A DNA stretch of 64,000 nucleotides, from NCBI RefSeq assembly GCF_000300855.1, contig NZ_ALJF01000013.1:62001-126000 (forward strand). The letters are read 5' to 3'. Position numbers and translations under genes: made by a program. Each line of letters opens with the position of its first letter. Position 1 is the first letter of the stretch. The DNA is from Agrobacterium albertimagni AOL15 (GTDB taxonomy: Bacteria; Pseudomonadota; Alphaproteobacteria; Rhizobiales; Rhizobiaceae). Of the stretch, positions 45,648-54,583 are shown piece by piece. The notes under the pieces were generated by a model that was not told where the DNA came from, did no database searches, and saw only the letters and a list, made by a program, of their open reading frames with translations.

Positions 45648-45657
45648 TCATGCGCCC

Positions 45658-45677
45658 CTGAAGCGGCGGCGCTTCAG
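45658..45677. terminator. Bidirectional stem-loop between convergent genes
   Basis: CTGAAGCG (45658-45665) pairs perfectly with CGCTTCAG (45670-45677), loop GCGG. It lies between the peptidoglycan-binding and glycosyltransferase genes and overlaps the latter's stop. It lacks a T run. Confidence 0.45.
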
Positions 45678-46654
45678 TCCGTCCAGGGCAGCAAGCCCTG
45701 ATGGGGCGCGACCGGCGCCATCAAGGTTGCCGGGTGCAGGCTCTCTCCCGCCTCGATACGCTCGTAGAACGACAGATAGCGCGCTGTCATGCGCTCCGCC
45801 GTGAAATGCTCCCGGAAATGCCCGTGGATCGCCGCGCGGTCGAACCGGCCGATATCGCGGATCGCCTCCGCCAGCACCTCGCCCCTGTCCGACAGGCAGC
45901 CCACATGCTCCGGCACCAGTTCCGGCAGCGACCCGTAGGGCGTGGCAAAGACCGGAAGCCCGAAATACATCGCCTCAATCACCGCGAGCCCGAAGGGTTC
46001 GTGCCAGCGCACCGGAAACAGCAGGCCAGCCGACCGCCCGAGCACTTCAGCCTTGCCCGCGTCGTCGACCATGCCGTGAAAGCGTGCATTGGGATCGAGC
46101 GTCAGCCGCAGCCCCATCTTCAGGTTCAGGCGATAGCCGCCGAGCACGTCGAGCCGCCGCCCGGCCTTCCGCGCCACCCGGATCGCGCCACGCACATTCT
46201 TCACCTTCCAGGCCGCCTTGGCGAGGAAGGCGAGGGACCGGCCGCCATGGGCAAGGTTAGGCTCGGGATAAACGCGCGGATCGAGCCCGTTATGCACGAA
46301 GGCGGCAGCGCCATGCCGTGCGGCATGATTGGCGGAGACGAAGATCGAGTTGCGATGCAGCCGGGCACCCGCCGCATTGCCATGGATCGTCTGGCAGGCC
46401 TTGCCGTCGAAATCGGGATCCAGCCCGACATGGCTGTGAAACACATCCGCCTCGCGCGGGATCTGAACCTCGAGCGGTTGATCGGGATCGAAAACCGTAA
46501 GCGGTCCGTAGTGCCATGTCGAACCCGCTGGCCCCAGAAGTCCGACAACGTGACCCTTTTCGGCAAGCGCGCGGCCAAGCCAGGCGATGATGCGTTCCGT
46601 GCCGCCGTAACGCAGGGCGGGAATGCGGGTATGAGTGGCGAGAACGATGTGCAT
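45674..46654 (-). CDS. Glycosyltransferase family 4 protein
   Basis: A 326-residue GT-B fold enzyme. The N-terminal RIPALRYGGTERIIAWLGRALAEKGH is the acceptor-side GGxER motif. The C-terminal donor site is RSAGLLFPVRWHEPFGLAVIEAMYFGLPVFATPYGSLPELV with the E-x7-E pair. It likely transfers a sugar to a surface glycan or lipid, but no polysaccharide cluster surrounds it. Start ATG 46654 is the family start. Confidence 0.9.
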   Translation of the reverse strand: MHIVLATHTRIPALRYGGTERIIAWLGRALAEKGHVVGLLGPAGSTWHYGPLTVFDPDQPLEVQIPREADVFHSHVGLDPDFDGKACQTIHGNAAGARLHRNSIFVSANHAARHGAAAFVHNGLDPRVYPEPNLAHGGRSLAFLAKAAWKVKNVRGAIRVARKAGRRLDVLGGYRLNLKMGLRLTLDPNARFHGMVDDAGKAEVLGRSAGLLFPVRWHEPFGLAVIEAMYFGLPVFATPYGSLPELVPEHVGCLSDRGEVLAEAIRDIGRFDRAAIHGHFREHFTAERMTARYLSFYERIEAGESLHPATLMAPVAPHQGLLPWTD

Positions 46655-46845
46655 GGCGGCCTTGAGGTCAATGCCCCGTCACCTAGCATGCCGTGTCCTG
46701 ATCCGGCAATTCTTCGAGGGAGGGGAGGGCGGCCGGACATCGACTGTGCACCGGACTTTCGTCTAGGCGAATTTTCGCAGTCCCTAACGAAAGGCCTCAT
46801 TAATCATACTAGAGGTAGACTCCTTCAATTGGAGGAGGAAGATCC

Positions 46846-48309
46846 ATGACTGCTGCGATGAACGCGCGATACGATGATGACCACCAGCCGGACGTGGCGG
46901 AGACCCCGCGACCGCCGGAGATCGATGCAGCCACCTTGCGCGGCATCGTCCAGCGGCTGGCCGAAGAGGCCTCGACGCTCGGCGTCGATCTCGTCGATAT
47001 TGCCGGAGCGATCCAGGACGTCGCCGGCATTTCCAAACGCCATGCGGTGACTTTCGACGGCATTACCCGAACAGCGCTGTCGATCGCCGAAACCAATCGC
47101 GATGTCGCAAGCACCCTGCGCGAGACGGATCAGACCGCGGGCGAAGCCCGTCGCATGCTGACCGACAGCGCGACCCGCCTGACCGGCGCCGTCGACAAGA
47201 TCGATCACATGGTCGAGACCTCGGAGGAAATCGGCACGGAGATCGGCAGCTTTTCGCAGTCGCTCGCCGAAGTCGACAAGGTCGCCGAAGAGATCGGCAC
47301 CATCGCCCGCCAGACCAACCTGCTCGCCCTGAATGCCGCGATCGAAGCGGCCCGTGCAGGCGAGGCCGGCAAGGGCTTTGCCGTCGTTGCAGCCGAAGTC
47401 CGCGCGCTTGCGCTGCAGACCTCCCAGGCGACCGGCGCCATCCAGGAAACCCTCAATCAGATCCGCCAGAAGATCGTCCGCCTGACCGATGCCGGCCGTG
47501 GCGCCACCGCGAGCGCCCGCGACGTGCGCGAGACCTCCCAGGCGATGAACCAGTCCTTCTCCGCCATGGAGCAGGTCATCACCCGCATTCTCGACGGCTC
47601 CTCGGCCATGGCCCAGACGACCGACCAGGTCGATCGCCAGTGCTCGGAATTCGTCGCAACCCTCAGCGACATGTCGGCGGAAGTCCGCCAGTCCGACCAT
47701 CACCTGCAGCAGACCGCAGGCCGCGTCGACAAGGTGGTGGCGCTTTCAGAAACCTTGATCCAGCTGACCGCGAGTGCCGGCATCCGCACCGCCGACAGCG
47801 ACTGGATCGACACCGCCGTCGATGTCGCTGCCCGCATTTCGCAGGCCTTCCAGAATGCCGTCGATAGCGGCCGCATCCGAACGAGCGATCTCTTCGACCG
47901 CAACTATCGTCCGATCCCTGGCACCGACCCGGTGCAGATGATGACCGGTTTCACCGAATTCACCGACCAGGTGCTGCCCGCGATCATCGAGCCGGTGGCG
48001 GGGTCTTCGGAGCGCATCGGCTTCTGTGCCGCGGTTGACGAAAACGGCTATCTGCCGACCCACAACAAGAAGTTCTCCGCCCCGCAGCGCCCCGGCGACA
48101 CGGTGTGGAACACCGCCAACTGCCGCAACCGCCGCATCTTCAACGACCGCGTCGGCCTCTCCGCCGGCCGCTCCACCGCCCCCTTCCTCGTCCAGACCTA
48201 CCGCCGCGACATGGGCGGCGGCAATTTTGTCCTGATGAAGGATATCTCCGCCCCGATCTTCGTCGCCGGACGGCACTGGGGCGGGCTAAGGCTGGCCGTG
48301 AAGGTGTAG
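46846..48309 (+). CDS. Cytoplasmic chemotaxis receptor with C-terminal sensor domain
   Basis: A 487-residue protein without membrane segments. The signalling hairpin occupies about residues 60-290, with tip [42 protein letters not shown]. After it comes a distinct C-terminal domain (about 320-487: [56 protein letters not shown] and [24 protein letters not shown]), which is Cache-like and probably senses an intracellular ligand or redox state. The sensor-after-signalling order is the reverse of classical receptors. GGAGGAGGA precedes the ATG. Confidence 0.9.
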   Translation: MTAAMNARYDDDHQPDVAETPRPPEIDAATLRGIVQRLAEEASTLGVDLVDIAGAIQDVAGISKRHAVTFDGITRTALSIAETNRDVASTLRETDQTAGEARRMLTDSATRLTGAVDKIDHMVETSEEIGTEIGSFSQSLAEVDKVAEEIGTIARQTNLLALNAAIEAARAGEAGKGFAVVAAEVRALALQTSQATGAIQETLNQIRQKIVRLTDAGRGATASARDVRETSQAMNQSFSAMEQVITRILDGSSAMAQTTDQVDRQCSEFVATLSDMSAEVRQSDHHLQQTAGRVDKVVALSETLIQLTASAGIRTADSDWIDTAVDVAARISQAFQNAVDSGRIRTSDLFDRNYRPIPGTDPVQMMTGFTEFTDQVLPAIIEPVAGSSERIGFCAAVDENGYLPTHNKKFSAPQRPGDTVWNTANCRNRRIFNDRVGLSAGRSTAPFLVQTYRRDMGGGNFVLMKDISAPIFVAGRHWGGLRLAVKV

Positions 48310-48417
48310 TCGTCCGATTGCGGTCGGCAAAGGTGTGTTGAGATGACCGTGCGATTGAGCGAGTGAATCCCAAGTCGACACGGCGTGTCGGCCTGCTCGT
48401 TCGTGCGGCTCTCACCA

Positions 48418-48448
48418 TTGACTTGCGCAGGCAATGCAGATGCATTAC
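48418..48448 (+). promoter_or_regulatory. Promoter and palindrome upstream of prlF-yhaV
   Basis: TTGACT at 48418-48423 is a good -35 element. Seventeen bases later lies the perfect palindrome AATGCA-GA-TGCATT (48433-48446), overlapping the expected -10 position (a poor match). This is a fitting place for autorepression by the antitoxin, as is known for PrlF. Functional assignment is inferred. Confidence 0.45.
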
Positions 48449-48478
48449 TTTTGAGCCTTCTTATCTGCGGGCCCGGCC

Positions 48479-48802
48479 ATGACGATGCGACCTGACGAGA
48501 TTTCGAAGCTGACCGATCGGTACCAGACCACGGTTCCGACGGGTGTGCGAAAACAGTTGCAACTGCGTAAGGGCGACCAGATCCGCTATCGTACGGACGC
48601 GAGCGGCCGGGTGTATATCGAAGCTGTGGCCGAAGCGCGCGATCCGGCACTCGGCGCCTTCCTGGATCTGCTGGAACGCGATGTGATGGATCATCCCGAA
48701 CGGCTGAAGCCGATGGAGGGAGCGCTGGTGCAGCGGATCGGAGCACTGGTCGGAGATGTCGCCGTCGATCTCGACGCGCCACTGTCGCCGGAAGATGAGT
48801 GA
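48479..48802 (+). CDS. prlF: PrlF-type antitoxin (AbrB/SpoVT fold)
   Basis: A 107-residue protein with an N-terminal swapped-hairpin AbrB domain (ISKLTDRYQTTVPTGVRKQLQLRKGDQIRYRTDASGRVYIE). A helical C-terminal part (DPALGAFLDLLERDVMDHPERLKPM) would bind the toxin. This matches PrlF (SohA), the antitoxin of YhaV. It overlaps the toxin gene by eight bases. Confidence 0.9.
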   Translation: MTMRPDEISKLTDRYQTTVPTGVRKQLQLRKGDQIRYRTDASGRVYIEAVAEARDPALGAFLDLLERDVMDHPERLKPMEGALVQRIGALVGDVAVDLDAPLSPEDE

Positions 48803-49301
48803 ACTCGGCGCGCCCTTCACGGCCAATGGCTGGGCCGTCTATGCCCACCCCCTTTTTCTCGATCAGTTGCTGACCCTTGCGGACGAAGTCGAAGCGCGAA
48901 AGCGCCGTGATCCGGAGACTTGGCGTCAGAAGAATGCTTCGAAGCGGCTGGCCGCGATCCTCAAGCTCGTGACGACCGATATTCCGGCCGATCCGGGAGC
49001 CCCGCAATTCCGTCAGGGTCATACGCTGGGCAGTCACCACAAACACTGGTTCCGGGCGAAGTTCTTCCAGCAATACAGGCTGTTCTTTCGCTTTGACAGC
49101 AGCCGCAAGATTATCGTCTTCGTTTGGGTGAACGATGACGACACGCTCCGTGCCTATGGCAGTCGATCCGATGCCTATTCGGTCTTCAAGAGTATGCTCG
49201 ACAGCGGCCATCCGCCGGACGATTTCGATATGGTCCTCAACGAGGCCAAAGGGGCAGGCGCTCGATTTGCGCAATTGATAAAGCCGATAGACGAACCCTG
49301 A
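48795..49301 (+). CDS. yhaV: YhaV-type ribonuclease toxin
   Basis: A 168-residue RelE-superfamily toxin. Recognised segments are NGWAVYAHPLFLDQLLTLADEVEARKRRDPETWRQKNASKRLAAILKLVTTDIPADP, FRQGHTLGSHHKHWFRAKFFQQYRLFFRFDS, and FVWVNDDDTLRAYGSRSDAYSVFKSML. YhaV cleaves mRNA at the ribosome and is neutralised by PrlF. The full length and intact motifs suggest an active pair. ATG 48795 within the antitoxin's end is chosen; the frame opens at 48756. Confidence 0.92.
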   Translation: MSELGAPFTANGWAVYAHPLFLDQLLTLADEVEARKRRDPETWRQKNASKRLAAILKLVTTDIPADPGAPQFRQGHTLGSHHKHWFRAKFFQQYRLFFRFDSSRKIIVFVWVNDDDTLRAYGSRSDAYSVFKSMLDSGHPPDDFDMVLNEAKGAGARFAQLIKPIDEP

Positions 49302-49347
49302 CCCTCGACCCTCGACGCCGCCCGCGCAATCCCCTAAACCCTAGCCC

Positions 49348-49695
49348 ATGCGCATCCGCTCCGACATCTTCGTCTCCGCACTCACCCGCCGCGTCTTCTC
49401 CGACGGCGGCTATGCTGCTGTTGTCGCCAAGGGTTCGGAGGCTTCCGGCGCGATCTTCGTGCGCCAGCGCTTCCGCGATGGTCTGGAGACGCTTTATGGC
49501 CCGGCACCCCAGGCCATGATCGATGACGAGACGCGCGATGACCGCATCTTCGAGCCACGCCTCGTGCGTGCCGAACCCGAGGCCGTGGAGGCTCTGATTG
49601 CCCGCGAGCAGAAGTTCGACAGCGATCTCTGGCTGGTCGAGATCGAGGTGGAGCATCTCGGCACCTATCTGACGCTGACGGATGGCGAGGATTGA
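49348..49695 (+). CDS. DUF1491 family protein
   Basis: A 115-residue soluble protein. The opening MRIRSDIFVSALTRRVFSDGGYAAVVAKGSEASGAIFVRQRF and the closing EQKFDSDLWLVEIE define DUF1491, a small conserved alphaproteobacterial family without known function. It begins 46 bases after the toxin gene and lacks an obvious own ribosome site. Confidence 0.85.
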   Translation: MRIRSDIFVSALTRRVFSDGGYAAVVAKGSEASGAIFVRQRFRDGLETLYGPAPQAMIDDETRDDRIFEPRLVRAEPEAVEALIAREQKFDSDLWLVEIEVEHLGTYLTLTDGED

Positions 49696-49773
49696 GCGTA
49701 AGCCCGCTCTGCATGGCGTGAGATCAGCCCCTCGGAAGAGGCCGTCGAGCGAAAGTGCGTCGGCCATCGCCAT

Positions 49774-49825
49774 CCACCCTCCCCTTGAGGGGGAGGGTCG
49801 GCGCAAAGCGCCGGGGTGGGGTGAC
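49774..49825. repeat. Half copy of composite repeat family B
   Basis: CCACCCTCCCCTTGAGG-GGGAGGGTCGGCGC-AAA-GCGCCGGGGTGGGGTGA corresponds to one half of the elements at 25539 and 27933. It occupies the gap between the DUF1491 gene and the convergent DUF2336 gene. Confidence 0.65.
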
Positions 49826-49904
49826 CACCGGCGACGGCGGCTACGAAAACCCACACACAAGCAGGCAAGCCTACCGTTTACTGCCTACTACCTATGTCCT
49901 GGGT

Positions 49905-51056
49905 CTACCGCTTGCGCGCCCTCAGCACCTGTCGCCCATGCTCGTCGCCGACTGGCTGACGCTTTGATGCAGCCTGATTGGCGGCGGTCAGCGGTTTGCT
50001 GCTCGGCACCGTCGGGCGTTCGGAGCCGTCACGCGCCTCGGCCTGCATCTCTTCACCGGCAAAGGTATAGCGGTCGGCACGGATCCAGCTGTCGATCCGG
50101 GCTTCGGCCTGGTCCGGGTCCATGCCGAAGAAGAGGTTTTCCGCCCGGCTCGCGCCGTTCTCGCGACGGGCGAGATGCGGATAGATATGCTCGAGGATGA
50201 AGATCGCCTCGCGATCCTCCATGGCAACGCCGGCAAGCGTGGTTGCGAGCTGCCGCCCGGAAATGTCGAGCAGGATGCGCTCAGCAAGCCAGCGGCTCGA
50301 GGTCAGCATGTCGGCGAGAGTCGTGGCAAAGAAGCCGCCGTCATTCGTGCGGGCAAAGCGGACGAGCAGTGCGGTCTGCACCGGCGTCACCTGGCGTCGG
50401 CCAAGCCGGTCGCTGCGGGGCGGCCGCTGCTGATAGGCCATGCGCTTGATCGTCTGGCGCAGCGACTCCTCGCGGCTTTCTGCAGCGGGCTCAATCACCG
50501 TCGCTGATGCGGCGCCCGGCAGGTCGCTCATTTCGAGATCCGCCATCACCTGGTCGAAGCTCGAGGGCGGAGCTTTTGCCGCCTGCGGAGTCTGAACCTC
50601 AGGCTTCGTCTCATCCGCCTTCACCTTGTCCGGTCGTGGCGGCAGCGCGTGGCGCAGCGAGACCAGGGCATCGATCACAGTCGGCGACAGCCGCTCGCGC
50701 TTGACGATGGCGCGGGCATGATCGGCACCTTGCGTGCGCGCGATCATCACCAGCATATCGTCGGAGAGTGCCGGAGAGGAGGCAAGGAAGGGCGCGGCGA
50801 TCGAAATCGGCTGAGAGGCGATGAAGGCTGCGATCGAGAGCGGCAGGTTCGGGCTCTGCGAGAGGGCTGCGACTGCTTCCCGGCGGGCCTCGACGGAGGA
50901 CCCGGCAAACAGCGGCTGGAACAGTTCGGCAAATTGTCGGAGTTCCGACTTGCCGGGAAAGGAGAGCGCCTGGAAACTCGTGACCGTGGCCATCAGAACG
51001 ACATCCTTGTTCCGCGCGCCGGCCGGCCTTTCAAGCTCCCTGAACTGTTCGCTCAC
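49905..51056 (-). CDS. DUF2336 domain-containing protein
   Basis: A 383-residue soluble protein. The N-terminal half is a helical-repeat region (LRQFAELFQPLFAGSSVEARREAVAALSQSPNLPLSIAAFIASQPISIAAPFLASSPALSDDMLVMIAR) matching DUF2336. A charged linker follows, then a second helical domain (VQTALLVRFARTNDGGFFATTLADMLTSSRWLAERIL). The start is taken as GTG 51056, preceded by GGAG; the frame opens at a TTG at 51071. Function unknown; widespread in alphaproteobacteria. Confidence 0.78.
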   Translation of the reverse strand: MSEQFRELERPAGARNKDVVLMATVTSFQALSFPGKSELRQFAELFQPLFAGSSVEARREAVAALSQSPNLPLSIAAFIASQPISIAAPFLASSPALSDDMLVMIARTQGADHARAIVKRERLSPTVIDALVSLRHALPPRPDKVKADETKPEVQTPQAAKAPPSSFDQVMADLEMSDLPGAASATVIEPAAESREESLRQTIKRMAYQQRPPRSDRLGRRQVTPVQTALLVRFARTNDGGFFATTLADMLTSSRWLAERILLDISGRQLATTLAGVAMEDREAIFILEHIYPHLARRENGASRAENLFFGMDPDQAEARIDSWIRADRYTFAGEEMQAEARDGSERPTVPSSKPLTAANQAASKRQPVGDEHGRQVLRARKR

Positions 51057-51071
51057 GACTAACCACTCCAA

Positions 51072-51381
51072 CGCAATACAGATGTGTGCGAGATTAGAAC
51101 GAATTTGTTAGCAAGCTGTTAACTAACCTATGGCTTCTTGTGGACAGGCGGATGGTCATGTCAGACGATTCGCCGCATGTTTCCGATATTAGGCATATGC
51201 GTACCCCGTTTCGTGGGGTGAACCGCGACAGGGGGAACGCGTCGGAGAAAGGCGCAGATGACCCTGGTTTGTGTGAGACCTTCCGCAACATGAACCGGAT
51301 TGTGCCGGCCCTCGTAAAAGGAGGGCAGGGCGAGATGATGCTCTCGACCCTCTCGATCTTTCTTCTCGAAAGGAGACGAGC
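51072..51381. other. Intergenic region without convincing gene
   Basis: A plus-strand frame (51140-51415) spans most of it but has no ribosome site and overlaps the better-supported small gene at 51382. TTAACTAACC at about 51118 upstream of the DUF2336 gene could be a weak CtrA-like site. Otherwise nothing seen. Confidence 0.35.
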
Positions 51382-51594
51382 ATGGCGGATATCATCAGGA
51401 TTTCGGACCGGCTGAACCCTTCGCGCCGATCGACGGCCACGGGTGAGCACAAGGCAGAGATACTATTCTTCACCGGCATCCGCTACGAGCGGCTGGATCC
51501 CAACGCCATCTGGCCGCGGGTGGAACTGCCGACCTTGCCGGCCCTGCCAGCTCCACAGGGACCTGTCTTCGGCCCAGGCCGGCGGCCGTTCTGA
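51382..51594 (+). CDS. Small protein of unknown function
   Basis: A 70-residue protein MADIIRISDRLNPSRRSTATG, then IRYERLDPNAIWPRVELPTLPALPAPQGP with a proline-rich end. The ribosome site AAAGGAGA stands just before the ATG, which is the main evidence. No membrane segment or known domain. No relation to flanking genes is evident. Confidence 0.6.
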   Translation: MADIIRISDRLNPSRRSTATGEHKAEILFFTGIRYERLDPNAIWPRVELPTLPALPAPQGPVFGPGRRPF

Positions 51595-51821
51595 GCGCGA
51601 TCCTCTCGTCATTCGCCGTTGCCGGTCGCCGTGGTGAGATCCGGGCCTCCGCGGCGTGTCACTGCTCAAGGCTCCGAAGGCATGTCGCACACCCGATTTC
51701 TAGCGATTCACCGGTTGTAAATCGTTTATGTAGGATAAGATAAAATAAGAAGTCGTGGCATTACGTCCGATCAACCGCTGCCCCTGGCAAGGGCGCCTAT
51801 TGCGGAGCAGGTCGACCATCC

Positions 51822-52760
51822 ATGCTCATGAAGATTGCCAAGGATCGCATTCGCAAGGGAATGTTCATCGAAAGCGTCGCGTGCCCCAGCCGGGAGTTTG
51901 CCAGACGCCGCTTCCTGCTCAAGTGCGACCGCGACATGGCGGCAATCCTGACCTCGTCTGCGACAGACGTGTCGATCAATCTGCGTCTCGGCGTCGATCC
52001 GGATGGCCGCAAGGTGTCAGCCGTCAAGCCAGCCTCGTCATCCCTGCCGCCAAAGGACGTGCGCACGCGGGCCGCTCGCGGGGTCGTCAAACAATCCGCA
52101 AAGGTGCTCCGCGCCAGTCTCGGCGACATCGTCTCGGGTCGCCCGCTCGACATGGCGCATCTCTCAGAGGCAGCCGACGAGAATGCCGAGCTCTGGTCCG
52201 ACAGCACCGTCATCGCCCTGGAAGTGACGCGGCTCAAGAGCAAGGACGAGACCACCTATGTCCATTCACTTGCCGTCAGTGGATTGATGACGCTTCTGGC
52301 GCGCTCGCTGCAAATGGACGACGAGACGGTGCGGATCCTCGGCGTCGCGGGCATGCTGCACGATATCGGCAAGCTTCTGATCCCCAACGAAATTCTGAAC
52401 AAGCCCGGTCATCTGACCGATCGTGAGCGCGTCGTCATCCGCAACCATCCGGAGGCAGGCTACCAGTTGCTCAAGACCCATCCCGAGATCCCGCAAGTGG
52501 TGCTCGACGTTTGCCGCCTGCATCACGAGGTTCTCGATGGCTCCGGCTACCCGCTCGGGCTGAAGCAGAAGGACCTCAGCGTCCCGGTACAGTTGAGTGC
52601 GGTCTGCGACGTCTTCGAGGCGCTGACATCCGTGCGTCCCTACAAGCGTCCCTGGACGGTCTCGCAGGCGCTCGACTGGATGTTTGCCCGTCCGCATCAT
52701 TTCGATCGCAAGATGGTCATCCGGCTGGGCAGCGTCCTGAGCGACGAGCCGATCGGCTAA
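51822..52760 (+). CDS. HD-GYP domain c-di-GMP phosphodiesterase
   Basis: A 312-residue soluble protein. A DUF3391-like N-terminal region (about 1-100) precedes the HD-GYP domain: the HD pair in GVAGMLHDIGKLLIPNEILNKPGHLTDRERVVIRNHP (about 175-205) and the extended motif RLHHEVLDGSGYPLGLK (about 230). The usual HHERxDGxGYP has V here in place of R, while the metal ligands are intact. It probably degrades c-di-GMP, opposing the two GGDEF proteins near the end of the window. Starts at ATG 51822 or 51828. Confidence 0.92.
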   Translation: MLMKIAKDRIRKGMFIESVACPSREFARRRFLLKCDRDMAAILTSSATDVSINLRLGVDPDGRKVSAVKPASSSLPPKDVRTRAARGVVKQSAKVLRASLGDIVSGRPLDMAHLSEAADENAELWSDSTVIALEVTRLKSKDETTYVHSLAVSGLMTLLARSLQMDDETVRILGVAGMLHDIGKLLIPNEILNKPGHLTDRERVVIRNHPEAGYQLLKTHPEIPQVVLDVCRLHHEVLDGSGYPLGLKQKDLSVPVQLSAVCDVFEALTSVRPYKRPWTVSQALDWMFARPHHFDRKMVIRLGSVLSDEPIG

Positions 52761-52812
52761 ACTCAAGTGGCGGTGTCAGGAACCTGTTCTCGGCACTTGG
52801 TACAAGACCTGT

Positions 52813-53364
52813 TCACCGCCCGATGAACGGCAGGCATTCCGCATCGGCCAGAAACGTCTTGGCATCGGCCTCATAGCTTGCCTGCGGCGCAAGCACGCGC
52901 AGCACAACATAACCTTCCATGCCCGGATGCTCGACCAGGATGGTTTCGGCGAGTGCTGCGATCGGTGTCTTCCTGAGCTGCGCCACCTGGACCGGGGTTG
53001 CGACCAGCACGTCGAGATCGCCGGCAACCGAAGTGCGGTCGTTCATCGAAAAGATCTCGTTGGCCTCCCGGTCATAGATCGCGACCGACCAGAAATCGAC
53101 GCCGCCTCCAAGGGCAATGAGGGACAGCGGCTGGCGGGTGATGTCGAAATGACAGACGGCGACCCGAAGATAGGGATCGAGGTTGGACAGCCCCACCGCA
53201 TCGGGCTGAGCCGACAGCGGGTGGAAGACGAAGGGAGCACCCTCGGCGGTCACGCGCGTATAGGCATCGCGCCCGGTGAAATGCGGCACGCCGAGAATGA
53301 TGATGATGTGCAAGAGCACGGCACCGAAGAAACCGGTCAGGATGGCGTAGAGAAGCTTGCTCAT
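52813..53364 (-). CDS. DUF1254-like membrane-anchored protein
   Basis: A 183-residue protein with an N-terminal helix (LLYAILTGFFGAVLLHIIIILGVP). A periplasmic domain follows, containing AYTRVTAEGAPFVFHPL and DPYLRVAVCHFDITRQPLSLIALGGGVDFWSVAIYDREANEIFSMNDR, which resembles the DUF1254 family. The ATG at 53364 overlaps the stop of the DUF1214 gene by four bases, so the two are coupled. In other bacteria the two domains are often fused. Function unknown. Confidence 0.75.
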   Translation of the reverse strand: MSKLLYAILTGFFGAVLLHIIIILGVPHFTGRDAYTRVTAEGAPFVFHPLSAQPDAVGLSNLDPYLRVAVCHFDITRQPLSLIALGGGVDFWSVAIYDREANEIFSMNDRTSVAGDLDVLVATPVQVAQLRKTPIAALAETILVEHPGMEGYVVLRVLAPQASYEADAKTFLADAECLPFIGR

Positions 53365-53945
53365 TGGCCACATCCGATCTGCTCGATGACCGGCATGGCA
53401 AGACCGGAGAGGCCCGTCGAGGCGGCCGCCGGCGTATCGAGCAGTGTCAGCACCAGCTGGAATGAGCCGGCATCGGGTATGGCGAGCCAGTTGCCGGATT
53501 TTGCCGTGCGCGAGATCGTGATGTCGAATGTCCCGTCACTGCGCCTGAGAACCGTCTGGGAATTCTTCGCCGTCGGAAGCTCGGCCCCCGCATCCAGGGG
53601 ATTGCCGGCGCTATCGGCGACATAAAGCGTCCACAGCCGCGCCGTCGGCGTGCGCCCGCTCATCCGGTAGGAGCAGGTGCCCGTCAACGTCAGGCCGTCC
53701 TTATCGCGATAGGCGGTGAACTGCAGCCCCTCGGCAGATCCATAAAGCAGCCGCCCACCCTTGGCCCGGTGCGCCTTCGCATAAGGATCGGCGGATGCCG
53801 TCTGTGCGGCGGGAAACGCCCGCCAGCCAGCCACTTCGATCGCCCCGAACCCGACGGAGGCGTTCAGCATCGAAAGCGCCGACAGAATCCCGCCTCCGAA
53901 GGCAATGGTCAGCGCAGTGGCGACGATGAGGGGAACACGAAACAC
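53361..53945 (-). CDS. DUF1214 domain-containing protein
   Basis: A 194-residue exported protein with a signal-like N-terminus (MFRVPLIVATALTIAFGGGILSALSML). The DUF1214 domain includes YRDKDGLTLTGTCSYRMSGRTPTARLWTLYVADSAGNPL and TFDITISRTAKSGNWLAIPDAGSFQLVLTLLDTPA. It is the first gene of the pair with the DUF1254-like protein. Role unknown, probably periplasmic. Confidence 0.82.
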   Translation of the reverse strand: MFRVPLIVATALTIAFGGGILSALSMLNASVGFGAIEVAGWRAFPAAQTASADPYAKAHRAKGGRLLYGSAEGLQFTAYRDKDGLTLTGTCSYRMSGRTPTARLWTLYVADSAGNPLDAGAELPTAKNSQTVLRRSDGTFDITISRTAKSGNWLAIPDAGSFQLVLTLLDTPAAASTGLSGLAMPVIEQIGCGQ

Positions 53946-54142
53946 GGGCGGGTCGAGACCTTCGGCAATGCAGGCGCAATCGCGCCGGGCGGCAGTGCCC
54001 GAGGGGTATCACTGATTCGGGGGTGAGGGAAGTTTGCGGGGTAGGGAGGAGGAGAGGGGGACGTCGACCCTCAAAGCCGAAGATTGACCAGCTTCGCGCA
54101 AAAGCTGTAGCATCGTTGCCTGCTCGTTTATGGCGGTCTGGC

Positions 54143-54583
54143 GTGGAAGGGCTTTTATTTCCGTTCGACTTTTTTGTTCTCGGTACGCCGCTCTCGCTGC
54201 AGGCGCGCTCGACCTCGCTTCGTCGATGGAAAGATACGGTAGCCCAAGCTGCTGCAGCGAGGATACGTGAGAGGGACATACAGACCTTCCTCTTGCCGTC
54301 GTCACTCGCAATCACGATCTACTATTTTCCACTCGCGCCAATGGGCGGCGACATCGACAATATCGTCAAGCCGATACTGGATGCGTTGATTGGCGTCGTT
54401 TATCTGGACGATCAAATGATCGAAATGGTCACGGTGCAAAAATTCGAGCCCGACATTGCATGGGAAATCAGCAGCCAAAGTCAGCAACTTGCTTCGGCCT
54501 TGGATCACATGAGCTCTTCGGAAGCTTCGACCCCCGTGGTATATGTTCATATCGCCGATGATCTGAGTTGGAGAAGGCGCTGA
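54143..54583 (+). CDS. RusA-family nuclease (Holliday-junction resolvase-like)
   Basis: About 146 residues. The core reads FFVLGTPLSLQA near the start, ITIYYFPLAPMGGDIDNIVKPILDALIGVVYLDDQMIEMV in the middle. The acidic pattern D-x-D-N-x-x-K-x-x-x-D-A-L and a later D-D is the RusA active site, with all metal-binding aspartates present. RusA resolvases are usually phage-borne, but there are no phage genes here. Start uncertain: GTG 54143 trims a basic non-conserved extension from 54023. The stop overlaps the next start by one base, so this is a coupled two-gene unit with the HEPN-motif protein. Codon use is less GC-biased than in its neighbours. Confidence 0.75.
   Translation: MEGLLFPFDFFVLGTPLSLQARSTSLRRWKDTVAQAAAARIRERDIQTFLLPSSLAITIYYFPLAPMGGDIDNIVKPILDALIGVVYLDDQMIEMVTVQKFEPDIAWEISSQSQQLASALDHMSSSEASTPVVYVHIADDLSWRRR

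Noticed and set aside
51140-51415. 91-codon plus-strand frame
   Set aside because: No ribosome site, overlaps the small gene at 51382 that has one, and shows no recognisable sequence.
52765-52793. Inverted repeat between the HD-GYP and DUF1254 genes
   Set aside because: CAAGTGGCG and CGGCACTTG pair with a mismatch and a long loop; too weak to call a terminator.
54023-54142. N-terminal extension of the RusA-like frame
   Set aside because: Arginine-rich, unlike the family, and no ribosome site before the ATG at 54023; the start is placed at GTG 54143.
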